From Kribbella pratensis (GTDB lineage Bacteria > Actinomycetota > Actinomycetes > Propionibacteriales > Kribbellaceae): a stretch of 64,000 nucleotides of DNA. Under the pieces are notes generated by a model. The model did not search any database. It saw only the letters and a program-made list of their open reading frames with translations, and was not told where the DNA came from. Below, piece after piece: positions 50,477 through 59,472 of the stretch. Each line of letters starts with the position of its first letter. Position 1 is the first letter of the stretch. The position numbers were made by a program, and so were the translations under genes. Where the stretch lies: positions 1,240,001 through 1,304,000 of the forward strand of contig NZ_SODP01000003.1 in assembly GCF_004365355.1 (NCBI RefSeq), written 5' to 3'.

Positions 50477-51634
50477 TTGGCAATCCAGAGCAGGCGTTCG
50501 TTCCTGGGGCGGACCGGCCTGGCCGTCGCACCGGCAGTCGTCGGAGGCAGCTGGGCTCTTCCCGCTGCGGCCGACACCGGGACTGTCCGAGGCCAGCTGG
50601 ACAAGTACCTTGATCAGCTCGCGGCCGAGGACCGTTTCTCCGGCACGGTGTTGCTGATCCACGGCGACCGCACTGTGCTGTCGCGCTCGATCGGCTTTGC
50701 CGACAGGAAGAACGGCGTACGCAACCGGGCGGACACGAGGTACTGCCTGGCCTCGGTGACGAAGATGTTCACCGCGACCGCGATCGCCCAGCTCGCCCAG
50801 CGTGGCGCGCTGGATCTCGGCGACACGATCGGCAAGTACCTGAGTGGATTCAAGGCCGAGGTGGCAAACAAGGTCACGGTGCACAACCTCCTCACCCATA
50901 CGTCCGGCCTGGGCGACTACATGCAGCTCGCGGGCTACTTCGAGGAATCGTCCACCTGGACGACGCCCCGCCAGATGATGGACGGGACCCTGCGGTACAT
51001 CCGCACCGAGTCGCTCGCCTTCGCGCCTGGTACGGCCAGCAAGTACAGCAACTCCGGCTTTCATGTCCTCGGCTGCATCGTCGAGAAAGTCTCCGGCGAG
51101 TCGTACTACGACTACATCCGCAAGCACGTCTTCCGCCCGGCCGGCATGACCTCCGCCGACTTCACCCTGCTGTCCCAGTGGCGAACCGACCGCCGCTTCG
51201 CGCATCCGTATCCCACCGATGAATCAGGCAAGCGGTACGACGCCCTCGACACAGACATGTTCGGCGTCATCGGCAGCCCGGCCGGCAACGCGTTCGCGAC
51301 CGCGTCCGATCTGGTGCGCTTCGTGAAGGCCCTGAACGACGGCACGCTGCTGAGCACGACATGGCGGGACGTGTTCGTCACCCCGAAGTTCGCGATGGGG
51401 ACGCTGCCGGCCAAGTCCGGACTGCCGCAAGTCATCAACTTCGTCGGGTACGGCGCGGACAGCGCGATCATCAACGGCGCGCTGATCACCGGCCATCTCG
51501 GCGGGGCGCCGGGCGTGAGCACGAGCGCCGAGTGGTATCCGAGCCGCGGCTGGACCGCAGTACACCTCAGCAACTACGACCCGACTCCCGGGGCAAACGT
51601 CAACCAGGAGCTGCGTCAGGTCCTCACCGGCTAG
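50477..51634 (+). CDS. Tat-exported serine hydrolase (beta-lactamase/DD-peptidase family)
   Basis: 385 aa from TTG 50477, chosen because AGGAG lies eight bases upstream and it gives a good Tat signal (SRRSFLGRTGLAVAP). GTG 50447 would be 10 codons longer. The class C-like motifs are S93-V-T-K96, Tyr190-Ser-Asn192 and HLGGAPG near the end. It is expected to act outside the membrane on peptides, esters or cell-wall stems; true beta-lactam resistance is not implied. Alone on its transcript. Confidence 0.86.
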   Translation: MAIQSRRSFLGRTGLAVAPAVVGGSWALPAAADTGTVRGQLDKYLDQLAAEDRFSGTVLLIHGDRTVLSRSIGFADRKNGVRNRADTRYCLASVTKMFTATAIAQLAQRGALDLGDTIGKYLSGFKAEVANKVTVHNLLTHTSGLGDYMQLAGYFEESSTWTTPRQMMDGTLRYIRTESLAFAPGTASKYSNSGFHVLGCIVEKVSGESYYDYIRKHVFRPAGMTSADFTLLSQWRTDRRFAHPYPTDESGKRYDALDTDMFGVIGSPAGNAFATASDLVRFVKALNDGTLLSTTWRDVFVTPKFAMGTLPAKSGLPQVINFVGYGADSAIINGALITGHLGGAPGVSTSAEWYPSRGWTAVHLSNYDPTPGANVNQELRQVLTG

Positions 51635-51640
51635 GCAGGA

Positions 51641-52804
51641 CTAGCTAGGTAGGGCGATCCGCACCGGGCCGGCCGCGCGGGCTTCGACCCAGCGCAGGTG
51701 GAATTCGCTGCCGGGGGCAACTTCCGGCCGGCGCTGCGGCTCGGTGCGAAGGTTGACCGGTGCGGTCAGCGTCGTGGCGGCCGGCTGCTCCGGAATGCCA
51801 TGGGTTCTGACGTCGGCGATCAGTTCGGCGAGGGCTTCGGCGGCCGGCTTGCGTTCGTGGTCGACCGTGAACAGACCGAGGTCGTACTCTCGGTCCGGGA
51901 AGTCGAGGAGGCTCCGGTCGATGTCGTGCGACGACCACCACGTCACGCCGTACAGAGCCGGGTTCGGCAGCACGGTCTCGACGGTACGGCGGGTGAACTC
52001 GGCCTGCAGGTCCGTGGGGATATCCGGCCCGGGTACGCCGATCTCCTGCAGCCAGACGGGCCGCGCCGGGTCGAGCGCCGCGGCGTGAGCCAGCTCAACC
52101 AGGTAGTCGGCGTGGGTGAGCGTGGCCGGCCCGAGAGGACCGTCCACTCGTGAGACCCCGTTGAAAACCCACGAGTGGACAGTGCTCAGATCACCCAGTT
52201 CCACGGCATCAACGGGGTGGAAGGGATGATCGGCCTTGTACCAGGCGTCGTCGAACACGGAGTGCAGGGCGAGCACGTCCGGCGCCGCCTTCTTCAACGT
52301 GATCAGCAGATCCCGCGCCCAGGCGGTCGAGGCGTCAGGCGTGGTCGGGCTGTCCGGCCAGAGGTTGTTGACCTCGTTCCCGAGCGTGATCGCGAAGACG
52401 TTCGGCTTCGTCGCGACCGCGCGTGCCACGGTGCCGACGTACGCCGTGAGGCCGTCGCGGACCGTCGGATCCTCGAACAGGCTGCTCTTGTGCCAGGTCA
52501 GCACCCAGGACGGGAGGAAGTCGAAGCTGGACAGGTGACCCTGGATCAGGTCGACCGCGACGGTCAGCCCGTGCTCGGCGGCAGCATCGATCGTGTCGAG
52601 CAGGTCGGCGATCGCACGCTCGCGGATGATCGCCCGGTTCGGCTGGATCCAGGGCCAGACCGGGAACACCCGCACGTGGTCCAGCCCGATCGCGGCCAGG
52701 TCGGCGAAGTCCCGCCGTACTGCGGCGCCGTCGTAGTCCAGCCAGCTGTAGAACCAGCCGCTGGAGGGGACGTAGTTGGCACCGAACCGGGGGACCGAAG
52801 GCAT
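51641..52804 (-). CDS. GH5-like glycoside hydrolase
   Basis: 387 aa from ATG 52804; the open part upstream crosses an operator and is rejected. It has a TIM-barrel with clan-A motifs: FAITLGNEVNN with acid/base Glu144 and WLQEIGVPGP with nucleophile Glu254. GANYVPSSGWFYSW at the start resembles mannanase/glucanase-type GH5 members. No signal peptide, so it probably acts on oligosaccharides imported into the cell. An operator-like CTAAA-TCGG-TTTAG repeat lies 11 bases before the start, matching one before the next sugar importer. Confidence 0.83.
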   Translation of the reverse strand: MPSVPRFGANYVPSSGWFYSWLDYDGAAVRRDFADLAAIGLDHVRVFPVWPWIQPNRAIIRERAIADLLDTIDAAAEHGLTVAVDLIQGHLSSFDFLPSWVLTWHKSSLFEDPTVRDGLTAYVGTVARAVATKPNVFAITLGNEVNNLWPDSPTTPDASTAWARDLLITLKKAAPDVLALHSVFDDAWYKADHPFHPVDAVELGDLSTVHSWVFNGVSRVDGPLGPATLTHADYLVELAHAAALDPARPVWLQEIGVPGPDIPTDLQAEFTRRTVETVLPNPALYGVTWWSSHDIDRSLLDFPDREYDLGLFTVDHERKPAAEALAELIADVRTHGIPEQPAATTLTAPVNLRTEPQRRPEVAPGSEFHLRWVEARAAGPVRIALPS

Positions 52805-52814
52805 GTCGAGGATG

Positions 52815-52828
52815 CTAAATCGGTTTAG
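52815..52828. promoter_or_regulatory. LacI-type operator before the glycosidase gene
   Basis: CTAAA-TCGG-TTTAG is a perfect inverted repeat with a central CG. It shares CTAWAYCGGTTTA with the site at 54182-54194. It lies just upstream of the minus-strand start 52804. Confidence 0.65.
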
Positions 52829-52915
52829 GCCGTCAGGGCAACTGCGCCAATCCCGACACCCCCGCCCGACAGCGACCCGTCCGCCCACGTCCCACCCAGC
52901 GGCCGCCGCCGCCCT

Positions 52916-52998
52916 CTCAGGGGTTGACCCCTAAGAGGGTCGGTTGCGGAGTCAGAATCTGGGTCCGCAACCGACCGTCTCGGGGGTTGACCCCTGAG
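52916..52998. terminator. Long hairpin between the LacI gene and the glycosidase gene
   Basis: Arms 52916-52950 and 52964-52998 pair over 35 bases with about five mismatches and a 13-base loop; the inner 13 bases pair perfectly. It follows the LacI-type gene on the minus strand. Its flank GGGGTTGACCCC resembles the flank of the hairpin at 2541-2611. The rest of the 52805-53109 gap has the operator and no gene. Confidence 0.65.
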
Positions 52999-53109
52999 AC
53001 GTACCTGGGCTGGGCGGGGTCGGGCTCGTGTGCGTGGGCCGTGTGGCTGGGCGGGCCGGCGGTCAGGATGGGGGTGTGCGCGGGTAGGCCGGGGTGGGGT
53101 GCCGGTGAG

Positions 53110-54126
53110 TCAGCTGGGGGGAGCGGTGGACTCGCGGACCGTGAGGACCGGGTCGGCGGTGCGGCGGTTGATCACCTGGGCGGGGTCGGCGATGGTCTCG
53201 AGCAGCACCTCGGCGGCCTGGCGGCCGAACTCGAAGGTGTCCCGGGACAGGGCCGTCAGCGCCGGGTGCATGAGCTGCGTCAGGATCGAGTCGTCGAACG
53301 CGACGATCGACAGGTCGCCGGGGACCGACACGCCCATCTCCATCGCGACGCCGAGTCCGGCGACCGCCATCACGTCACTGTCGTAGACGATCGCAGTCGG
53401 TCGCTCCGACTGGGACAGCAGCTTGCGCGTGATCGCGGCGCCCTCCGCGTCGCTGAAGTCCGTGGTCAACGACGGGGCGTCCACCAGCCCCAGGCGTGGG
53501 GCTGCGTCGCGGAGCGCCCGGATGCGGCGCTGCGTGTGCTGGAAGATCGGCGTACCGGCGACGTGGGCGATCCGGCGATGGCCGAGCGCGGCCAGGTATT
53601 CCACGATCGAGAGCATCGCGTCGCGGTCGTCGGCCCAGACCGACGCGAGCGCGCCCTTCCCGCCCCGGCCGCCGATGACGACGGCAGGCAGCTCGAGCGC
53701 CTTGAGCTCGTCGACCCGCGGGTCCTTGACCGTCAGGTCGACCAGGATCACGCCGTCGACGCGGTGCTCGGAGGCCCAGCGCCGGTACACCTCGATCTCG
53801 GCGGCCGTGTCCTCGACGATCAGCAGCTGCAGCGAGATCGACTCCGCGGACAGGCCGGACTGTACGCCGGAGAGCAGGTGCGCGAAGAACGGCTCGACCC
53901 CCAGCGTCCGCGCCGGCCGCGCGATCACCATCCCGACCGAGTCGACCCGCGATGCTCCGAGCGCCCGCGCCGCGCTGTGCGGCCGCCAGCTCATCTGCTC
54001 GGCGATCTTCAGGATCCGCTCGCGGGTCGCGTCGCTGACACCGGGCCGCCCGTTCAGCGCGAACGACACCGCACCCTTGGACACCCCCGCCCGGGTCGCA
54101 ATATCCGCGATCGTCGGTCTGGCCAC
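53110..54126 (-). CDS. LacI-family regulator of the second sugar module
   Basis: 338 aa. The HTH and hinge are TIADIATRAGVSKGAVSFALNGRPGVSDATRERIL (about 4-38). The effector domain begins VDSVGMVIARPARTLG. It lies between the GH5-like gene and the divergent ABC importer. Similar operator motifs are found before both, so it probably controls the two together. Confidence 0.92.
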   Translation of the reverse strand: MARPTIADIATRAGVSKGAVSFALNGRPGVSDATRERILKIAEQMSWRPHSAARALGASRVDSVGMVIARPARTLGVEPFFAHLLSGVQSGLSAESISLQLLIVEDTAAEIEVYRRWASEHRVDGVILVDLTVKDPRVDELKALELPAVVIGGRGGKGALASVWADDRDAMLSIVEYLAALGHRRIAHVAGTPIFQHTQRRIRALRDAAPRLGLVDAPSLTTDFSDAEGAAITRKLLSQSERPTAIVYDSDVMAVAGLGVAMEMGVSVPGDLSIVAFDDSILTQLMHPALTALSRDTFEFGRQAAEVLLETIADPAQVINRRTADPVLTVRESTAPPS

Positions 54127-54181
54127 GTGGATCCCCTCTCACCCTTGACAGCGGATTCTACGATCCCCGATAGTGCAGGAG

Positions 54182-54195
54182 CTATACCGGTTTAT
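54182..54195. promoter_or_regulatory. LacI-type operator before the sugar importer
   Basis: CTATACCGGTTTAT matches the operator at 52815-52828 at most positions. It lies 18 bases before the binding-protein start codon and 56 bases from the LacI gene start on the other strand. Confidence 0.6.
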
Positions 54196-54212
54196 CAAAC
54201 CCAGGAGATTCC

Positions 54213-55505
54213 ATGCGTAGACGCCGTCCGGCGCTCGTGGCAAGTCTTGCCGCCGCCGCTCTCACTCTGGCCGGTTGCGGCCTCGGATCCGAGGACTCCG
54301 GCAGCGGTGGCGCCAAGCCGACCGTCGACGCGAACGCCCAGGTGACCGGTGAGGTCAGCTTCCAGACGTGGGCGCTGAAGCCGAAGTTCACGTCGTACGT
54401 CGAGGGCGTGATCAAGGCCTTCGAAGCGAAGTACCCGGGCACGCATGTGACCTGGCTCGACCAGCCCGGCGACGGCTACGACAAGAAGGTGCTGAGCCAG
54501 GCCTCGGCCGGCCAGCTGCCCGACGTCACCAACCTGCCGCCGGACTTCGCGCTCAGCCTGGCCAAGCAGAACATGCTGCTCGACGTCGCGGCCGCCGACC
54601 CGAAGATCAAGGACGAGTACGTCGAGGGCGGCGTCCAGGCCTACGAGTACCAGGGGATGAACGGCACGTTCGGCTACCCGTGGTACCTGAACACCGACAT
54701 CGACTACTGGAACGCGACGAAGTTCGCCGCGGCCGGCCTGGACGTGAAGAACCCGCCGAAGACCTTCGACGAGCTGCTCGCGGCCGCGAAGACGATGCAC
54801 GACAAGACCGGCGGCAAGGAGTACCTGATGAGCCGCCTGCCGGGCATCGGCGACTTCACCAACGCCGGCGTCAAGATCCTGTCCGACGACGGCAAGAAGT
54901 TCGTCTTCAACACCCCCGAGGCCGCCGCGCTGCTGGACAAGTACCGCGACGCGTACAAGGCCGGCTACATGCCGCGCGACATCCTCACCAACGAGTACCT
55001 GGGCAACTCCAAGCTCTTCACCCAGGGCAAGGTCGCCTGGACGACCGGTGGCGGCAACGCGATCCAGGACTTCCAGAAGGACAACCCGTCCCTGAAGGGC
55101 AAGGTCGTCCCGTCGCCCGCACTCGACACCCCGCCGCTGTACGTGCAGGGTCTGTCGGTGTCGGCCAAGACCAAGAACCAGGCCGCCGCGATCGCGCTCG
55201 CCCGGTTCGTCACCAACGCCGAGAACCAGGCCGCGTTCGCGAAGATCGTGAACATCTTCCCGTCCACCAAGGCCTCCGCCCAGGACCCGTACTTCTCGAA
55301 GTCCGACGGTACGCCGGAGAGCGACGCGAAGGTGCTCGCGTTCCAGTCGCTGGCCAAGGCCAAGAACCTGCAGCCGCCGGTGATCAGTGGCGCGACCAAC
55401 GACTTCATCGGGCAGCAGATCTCGCTGGCGATCTCCGGCAAGATCACCTCCCAGGCAGCCCTCGACGCGGCGGTGGCGAAGGCCAACCAGCTTCTCCCCC
55501 AGTAA
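54213..55505 (+). CDS. Sugar ABC transporter substrate-binding lipoprotein
   Basis: 430 aa. The lipobox is LTLAGC (Cys22) after a basic signal start. It is a family 1 solute-binding protein: VSFQTWALKPKFTSYVEG, FEAKYPGTHVTWLDQPGDGYD and GGNAIQDFQKDNPSLKG. AGGAGATTCC lies just before the ATG. It is the first gene of the importer, and the permease starts on the last base of its stop codon. Substrate unknown; the GH5-like gene points to a plant or mannan-type oligosaccharide (inference). Confidence 0.92.
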   Translation: MRRRRPALVASLAAAALTLAGCGLGSEDSGSGGAKPTVDANAQVTGEVSFQTWALKPKFTSYVEGVIKAFEAKYPGTHVTWLDQPGDGYDKKVLSQASAGQLPDVTNLPPDFALSLAKQNMLLDVAAADPKIKDEYVEGGVQAYEYQGMNGTFGYPWYLNTDIDYWNATKFAAAGLDVKNPPKTFDELLAAAKTMHDKTGGKEYLMSRLPGIGDFTNAGVKILSDDGKKFVFNTPEAAALLDKYRDAYKAGYMPRDILTNEYLGNSKLFTQGKVAWTTGGGNAIQDFQKDNPSLKGKVVPSPALDTPPLYVQGLSVSAKTKNQAAAIALARFVTNAENQAAFAKIVNIFPSTKASAQDPYFSKSDGTPESDAKVLAFQSLAKAKNLQPPVISGATNDFIGQQISLAISGKITSQAALDAAVAKANQLLPQ

Positions 55506-56383
55506 TGAGGTATCACCGTTGGTTCACCCCGTGGGTGCTGGTGATCCCAGCACTCGCGTGGTTGCTCGTCTTCAACCTGTGGCCCTCGATCAACACCGTC
55601 ATCCTGTCGTTCACGAACGCCAGGCCGATCGGCGGCGGCTACTTCGTGGGCCTGAAGAACTTCGAGACCCTGCTGCACGACGAGCAGTTGCGGTGGGCGC
55701 TGCTCAACAGCGTCATCTACATGGTGGTCTGCCTGCCGTTCCTCACGGTCCTGCCGCTGCTGCTCGCCGTACTGGTCGAGAAGAAGTTGCCCGGGATCAC
55801 CTTCTTCCGTACTGCGTTCTACACGCCGGTCGTAGCGTCCGCCGTCGTGGTGGCGCTGATCTGGCAGTGGATCCTCGACGACCGCGGTCTGGTCAATGGG
55901 ATGGCCGAGAAGCTCGGGTTCATCTCCGGGCCGTTGCCGTTCCTGTCCGACCAGTGGCTGTTGTTGCTGAGCGCAATCAGTCTGACGATCTGGAAGGGGC
56001 TCGGGTACTACATGATCATCTACCTGGCCGCCCTCGGGAACGTCGGACGTGAGCTGCACGAGGCCGCCGCGGTCGACGGTGCCGGGCCGCTGCGGCGGTT
56101 CGTGCACATCACGATCCCCGGCGTCCGCGGGACGATGATCCTGATCTCGATCCTGATCTCCGTGTCGGCGCTGCGGGTGTTCTCCGAGCTGTTCATCCTC
56201 AGCGGCGGCAAGGGCGGTCCGGGCGGCCGGGACAACTCGGTCGTGATGCTGATCCAGCAGTACAGCCAGGGTTTCGAGGGCAACCTCGGGTACGCGTCGG
56301 CGTTGTCGATCGTGCTGTTCTTCGTCACCGTCGTACCGATGCTCGTCCTGGCTCGCCTGAACCGTCGAGGAGCCGAAGCATGA
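55505..56383 (+). CDS. Sugar ABC transporter permease, UgpA type
   Basis: 292 aa from ATG 55505 (overlaps the binding-protein stop by one base). Six membrane helices are predicted, and the EAA loop is EAAAVDGAG (186-194). An overlapping longer frame upstream is a shadow of the binding-protein gene. Its stop overlaps the next permease start (ATGA). No ATPase gene is present in the module. Confidence 0.92.
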   Translation: MRYHRWFTPWVLVIPALAWLLVFNLWPSINTVILSFTNARPIGGGYFVGLKNFETLLHDEQLRWALLNSVIYMVVCLPFLTVLPLLLAVLVEKKLPGITFFRTAFYTPVVASAVVVALIWQWILDDRGLVNGMAEKLGFISGPLPFLSDQWLLLLSAISLTIWKGLGYYMIIYLAALGNVGRELHEAAAVDGAGPLRRFVHITIPGVRGTMILISILISVSALRVFSELFILSGGKGGPGGRDNSVVMLIQQYSQGFEGNLGYASALSIVLFFVTVVPMLVLARLNRRGAEA

Positions 56384-57294
56384 GCGTTGTCACCGATCCA
56401 GCCCGGCCGGCCGTTGTCGAGGCGCCTGGTAAGCCGCCTGCTCGTCGACGCGGTTCTTTCGGCTTCAACACGGTGTCACCGCGCGAGAAGGTCGTGCGCT
56501 ACCTGCTACTGGCGTTCGTGCTGCTGATCACGATCGGGCCGTTCCTGTGGCAGTTGTCGACCTCGCTGAAGGGATCCGGGGAGGACATCTACACCCGGAT
56601 CCCGCGGCTGCTGCCGTCCCAGCCGACGTTCTCCCATTACAAGGAAGTCACCGACACCATCCCGGTACTGGACTACGCGCGGAACTCGCTGGTGGTCGCC
56701 GTACTGGTTGTCGGCGGCAACGTGATCGGCGCGTCGCTGGCCGGGTTCGCGATCTCGCGGTTGCAGTTCCGCGGCCGTCGCATCGTGCTCGGACTGTTCC
56801 TCGCGACGTTGGTGCTGCCGGGTGAGGTCACGATCATCTCGCAGTACGTGACGGTTCGGGAGTTCGGGCTGGCGAACACGCTGGTCGGCGTCGCGCTGCC
56901 CGGCATGATCGGCGCGCTCAACGTCCTGCTGATGTACAACGCGTTCCGCGCCCTGCCGCTGGAGGTCGACCAGGCCGCGATCGTCGACGGCGCGAACGCC
57001 TGGCAACGCTTCGTGTACGTCGCTCTGCCGTCGGTGCGCGGGACGATCAGCGTGATCGCGATCTTCGCGTTCATCGGCGCGTGGGACGACTTCCTCTGGC
57101 CGTTGATCGTGCTCACCGACCCGAACAAGTACACGCTGACCGTCGGCCTGCAGTACCTGTCCGGGACCTTCAGCAACAACCCTCGCCTGATCGCCGCCGG
57201 CACGATGATCGCGTTCATCCCGATCGTGATCGTGTTCGCGACGCTGCAGCGGTTCTTCTTCAAGGGCGTCGAAGAAGGCGCCGTCAAGGGATAG
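56380..57294 (+). CDS. Sugar ABC transporter permease, UgpE type
   Basis: 304 aa. A cytoplasmic N-terminus of about 40 residues is followed by six helices. The EAA loop is altered to VDQAAIVDGANAW, with the first Glu replaced. RFFFKGVEEGAVKG at the end is the typical UgpE tail. It is last in the importer operon and is followed by a terminator hairpin. Confidence 0.92.
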   Translation: MSVVTDPARPAVVEAPGKPPARRRGSFGFNTVSPREKVVRYLLLAFVLLITIGPFLWQLSTSLKGSGEDIYTRIPRLLPSQPTFSHYKEVTDTIPVLDYARNSLVVAVLVVGGNVIGASLAGFAISRLQFRGRRIVLGLFLATLVLPGEVTIISQYVTVREFGLANTLVGVALPGMIGALNVLLMYNAFRALPLEVDQAAIVDGANAWQRFVYVALPSVRGTISVIAIFAFIGAWDDFLWPLIVLTDPNKYTLTVGLQYLSGTFSNNPRLIAAGTMIAFIPIVIVFATLQRFFFKGVEEGAVKG

Positions 57295-57299
57295 CAGGA

Positions 57300-57331
57300 C
57301 CGGCTCCGACCCTTGCAGAGGTCGGAGCCGG
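57300..57331. terminator. Bidirectional terminator hairpin
   Basis: CCGGCTCCGACC (57300-57311) pairs perfectly with GGTCGGAGCCGG (57320-57331), loop of eight bases, between the importer operon and the convergent I36-like gene. Confidence 0.8.
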
Positions 57332-57345
57332 ACGCCGTTACCGGA

Positions 57346-57708
57346 CTAGCGCACGAGCACGATCGAGTTGATCGGGGTGAAGTCGTGCGGGAGGTACTCG
57401 CCGGTCTCGCGGTAGACCGGACCGCAGCCGGTGCCGTTGTAGCCCGTGCAGATCTGGAAGCCCGCACCCCCGGTCTGGCTGTTGACCGCCACCTTGGAGC
57501 CGATCACGTTCGACAGGTTGTGCGCGCCGTAGCTGTACCAGATGTTCTTGCTCAGGATGCTGCCGTTCGGCTCCCGCAGGCAGACGGCGCCTGACGGGCA
57601 GGCCGTTGCCGTGCCGGTGGTCGCCGCGTTCGCGGTCGGCGCGAGCGCCACGCCCGTACCGATCACAGCAGCGGCGATTCCGGCGGCAGTCATCGCGATC
57701 TTGCGCAT
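57346..57708 (-). CDS. Secreted peptidase-inhibitor I36-like protein
   Basis: 120 aa with a Sec signal peptide (cleavage near TANAA, about 29). The mature part has four cysteines in two pairs (ACPSGAVCL and QICTGYNGTGCG) and beta-type sequence, as in the I36/SMI inhibitor family and related secreted actinobacterial proteins. Inhibitor activity is not proven by sequence. Alone on its transcript. Confidence 0.72.
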   Translation of the reverse strand: MRKIAMTAAGIAAAVIGTGVALAPTANAATTGTATACPSGAVCLREPNGSILSKNIWYSYGAHNLSNVIGSKVAVNSQTGGAGFQICTGYNGTGCGPVYRETGEYLPHDFTPINSIVLVR

Positions 57709-57828
57709 GGTCTCATCCCCTCCGAGTGGTGGCCGCCGGTCGGCGGCCTCACCATCGAACGTAGGAGGGATGCGGCCCGCAGTGGGCCGTTCCGGAACGG
57801 TTTCGATCTGCTCCGAAACGGGTTGCGA

Positions 57829-58706
57829 TCAGTTCATCCGCGTCTCGGCGAAGTCCAGCCAGCGGGTGGTGTCGGCCGGCGTGTGGTGACGGATCGACCA
57901 GTCCACCAGGCGCAGGCTCATGTGCGCCCAGTACAGCCGCAGTACGGCGGGATCGAGCAGGTCGTCGAGCATTTCGTCGTACCAGTCGAGCGGCAGCCGC
58001 GACTCCGCGTCGAACTGCAGCCGCGACTCAGCGTCGAACCGCAACGTGACGAGGCCGAACCGGCTGTCGCCGCGTCCGATGCCGTCCCAGTCGACGATGC
58101 CGGTCAGCTCGCCGCGCTCGTCGACCAGCACGTTGCCGGTGTGGAAGTCGAGGTGGACCAGGTCGTCGCCGGTCATGCCGCTCGGCTCGTCGCGGCCGAC
58201 TTCGCGGACCCAGTCGAGCAGCCGGCGCGTGCGATCGTCGTACCGCTGAAGGGACTCGCGCAGGCAGAAGCCGGGGCCGCTCTCGAGCAGGTGCATCGAC
58301 GGGACCGGAAGGTCAGCGGCCCGTCCGCGAAGCGGTCGGTCAGCGCGATGATCGCTTCGAGCAGAGCGCGGTCGATCACGTCGGGCGGCCGACCCGGCAG
58401 GCGCTCCTGGACGACACCGACGCCGTCGGTCACCTCGGTCAGCAGTTGGTACTGCGGCACCGGTAACCCGTCCGAGCGCGCCGCGTCGAGCACTCTCGCC
58501 GTACGCCGGAGGTCGTCGAGCGAGCCGAACCCCCGGGTGAGGACGCCTTCACGTCCGTCGGGCCACCGCACGAACCCGGCACCGACCTCACCGGCGGCCG
58601 CCCGCCCGACGAAGGTCAAGCCGGCTCCGGACCGCTCGTTCACCTCCAGCAGCAACTGCTCGGCGTCGAGCTTGGCGACCGGCGCGGGCATCTCGTCAAC
58701 AGACAC
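57829..58706 (-). pseudogene. Aminoglycoside-phosphotransferase-like gene with a frameshift
   Basis: The coding path begins at GTG 58706 (or ATG 58691, MPAPVAKLDAEQLLLEV) and runs to IALTDRFAD; it then needs a 1-base shift near 58318-58326 to continue as RAADLPVPSMHLLESGPGFCLRESL. After the shift the kinase-like loop LVHLDFHTGNVLVDERGELTGIVDWDGIG is intact, so the APH fold would be complete. A single missing base means inactivation or a sequencing error. A 24-base tandem duplication (57994-58041, FDAESRLQ/FDAESRLP) is also present. Both starts are divergent from the TetR gene. Confidence 0.78.
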
Positions 58707-58760
58707 GTTTGCCGACCGTAGTCGGCCGGGCTGTCCGGCACCATCGGATTCGGCGAACTT

Positions 58761-58780
58761 GTTCGTAACGAACATGTTCG
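58761..58780. promoter_or_regulatory. Overlapping palindromes, probable TetR operator
   Basis: GTTCGT-A-ACGAAC (58761-58773) and CGAACATGTTCG (58769-58780) overlap in the gap between the APH-like gene and the TetR gene, 15 bases before the TetR ATG. Confidence 0.65.
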
Positions 58781-58794
58781 TTAGCCTGGGTGGC

Positions 58795-59472
58795 ATGGAT
58801 GAACCGAGGAGCAGGCGGGAGCGGCCGGCCAAGGAGGCGCTGACGCGGCGGGGCATCGTGGCGGCCGCGGTCGACGTGATGCGGGCCGAGGGGCTCGATC
58901 GCGTCACGATGCGGCGGCTGGCGAAGGAGCTCGACACCGGGCCGGCGTCGCTGTACGTCTACTTCCGCAACACGGCCCAGCTGCACGCCGCGGTGCTCGA
59001 CGAGCTGCTCGGCGCCGTGGACCTGGCACCGGTCGACGCGGACGGCGATTGGCGAGAGCGGCTCGAGGCGGTGCTGGCGTCGTACACGCTGGTGCTGTTC
59101 GAGTATCCGAGCCTCGCCCAATCTGCCGTGACTGCGCGGCCGACCGGGGCGAACTACCTCCGTCTGGTCGAGTCGATCCTCGCCCTGCTCGACGAGGGCG
59201 GCGTGCCGCCGGGGCAGGCGTCGTGGGGGATCGACCTCCTGCTGCAGCTGGCCACCTCGACCGCCGCCGAGCACGCGGGCGGCGACGACCCGGAAGCCTG
59301 GGACGCACTGGCCGCCGTACTGCGGGCGGTCAAGCCGGAGACGTATCCGCGGATCGCGGCCCTGGGGGAGGACCTGCTCAGCGGAGCGGGGCCGGACCGG
59401 AGCTCGTGGGGCATCCGTGCGCTGATCAACGGGGTGCTGGCCACTCCACGACCTGAAGGAGAGACAACATGA
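58795..59472 (+). CDS. TetR-family regulator of the flavin monooxygenase
   Basis: 225 aa from ATG 58795; a very long upstream frame is a shadow. The HTH is AAAVDVMRAEGLDRVTMRRLAKELDTGPASLYVYFRN (about 22-60), and the rest is a TetR_C-type ligand domain. It overlaps the flavin monooxygenase start by four bases (ATGA). The operator-like palindromes just upstream suggest self-control and, perhaps, control of the divergent APH-like gene. Confidence 0.88.
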   Translation: MDEPRSRRERPAKEALTRRGIVAAAVDVMRAEGLDRVTMRRLAKELDTGPASLYVYFRNTAQLHAAVLDELLGAVDLAPVDADGDWRERLEAVLASYTLVLFEYPSLAQSAVTARPTGANYLRLVESILALLDEGGVPPGQASWGIDLLLQLATSTAAEHAGGDDPEAWDALAAVLRAVKPETYPRIAALGEDLLSGAGPDRSSWGIRALINGVLATPRPEGETT

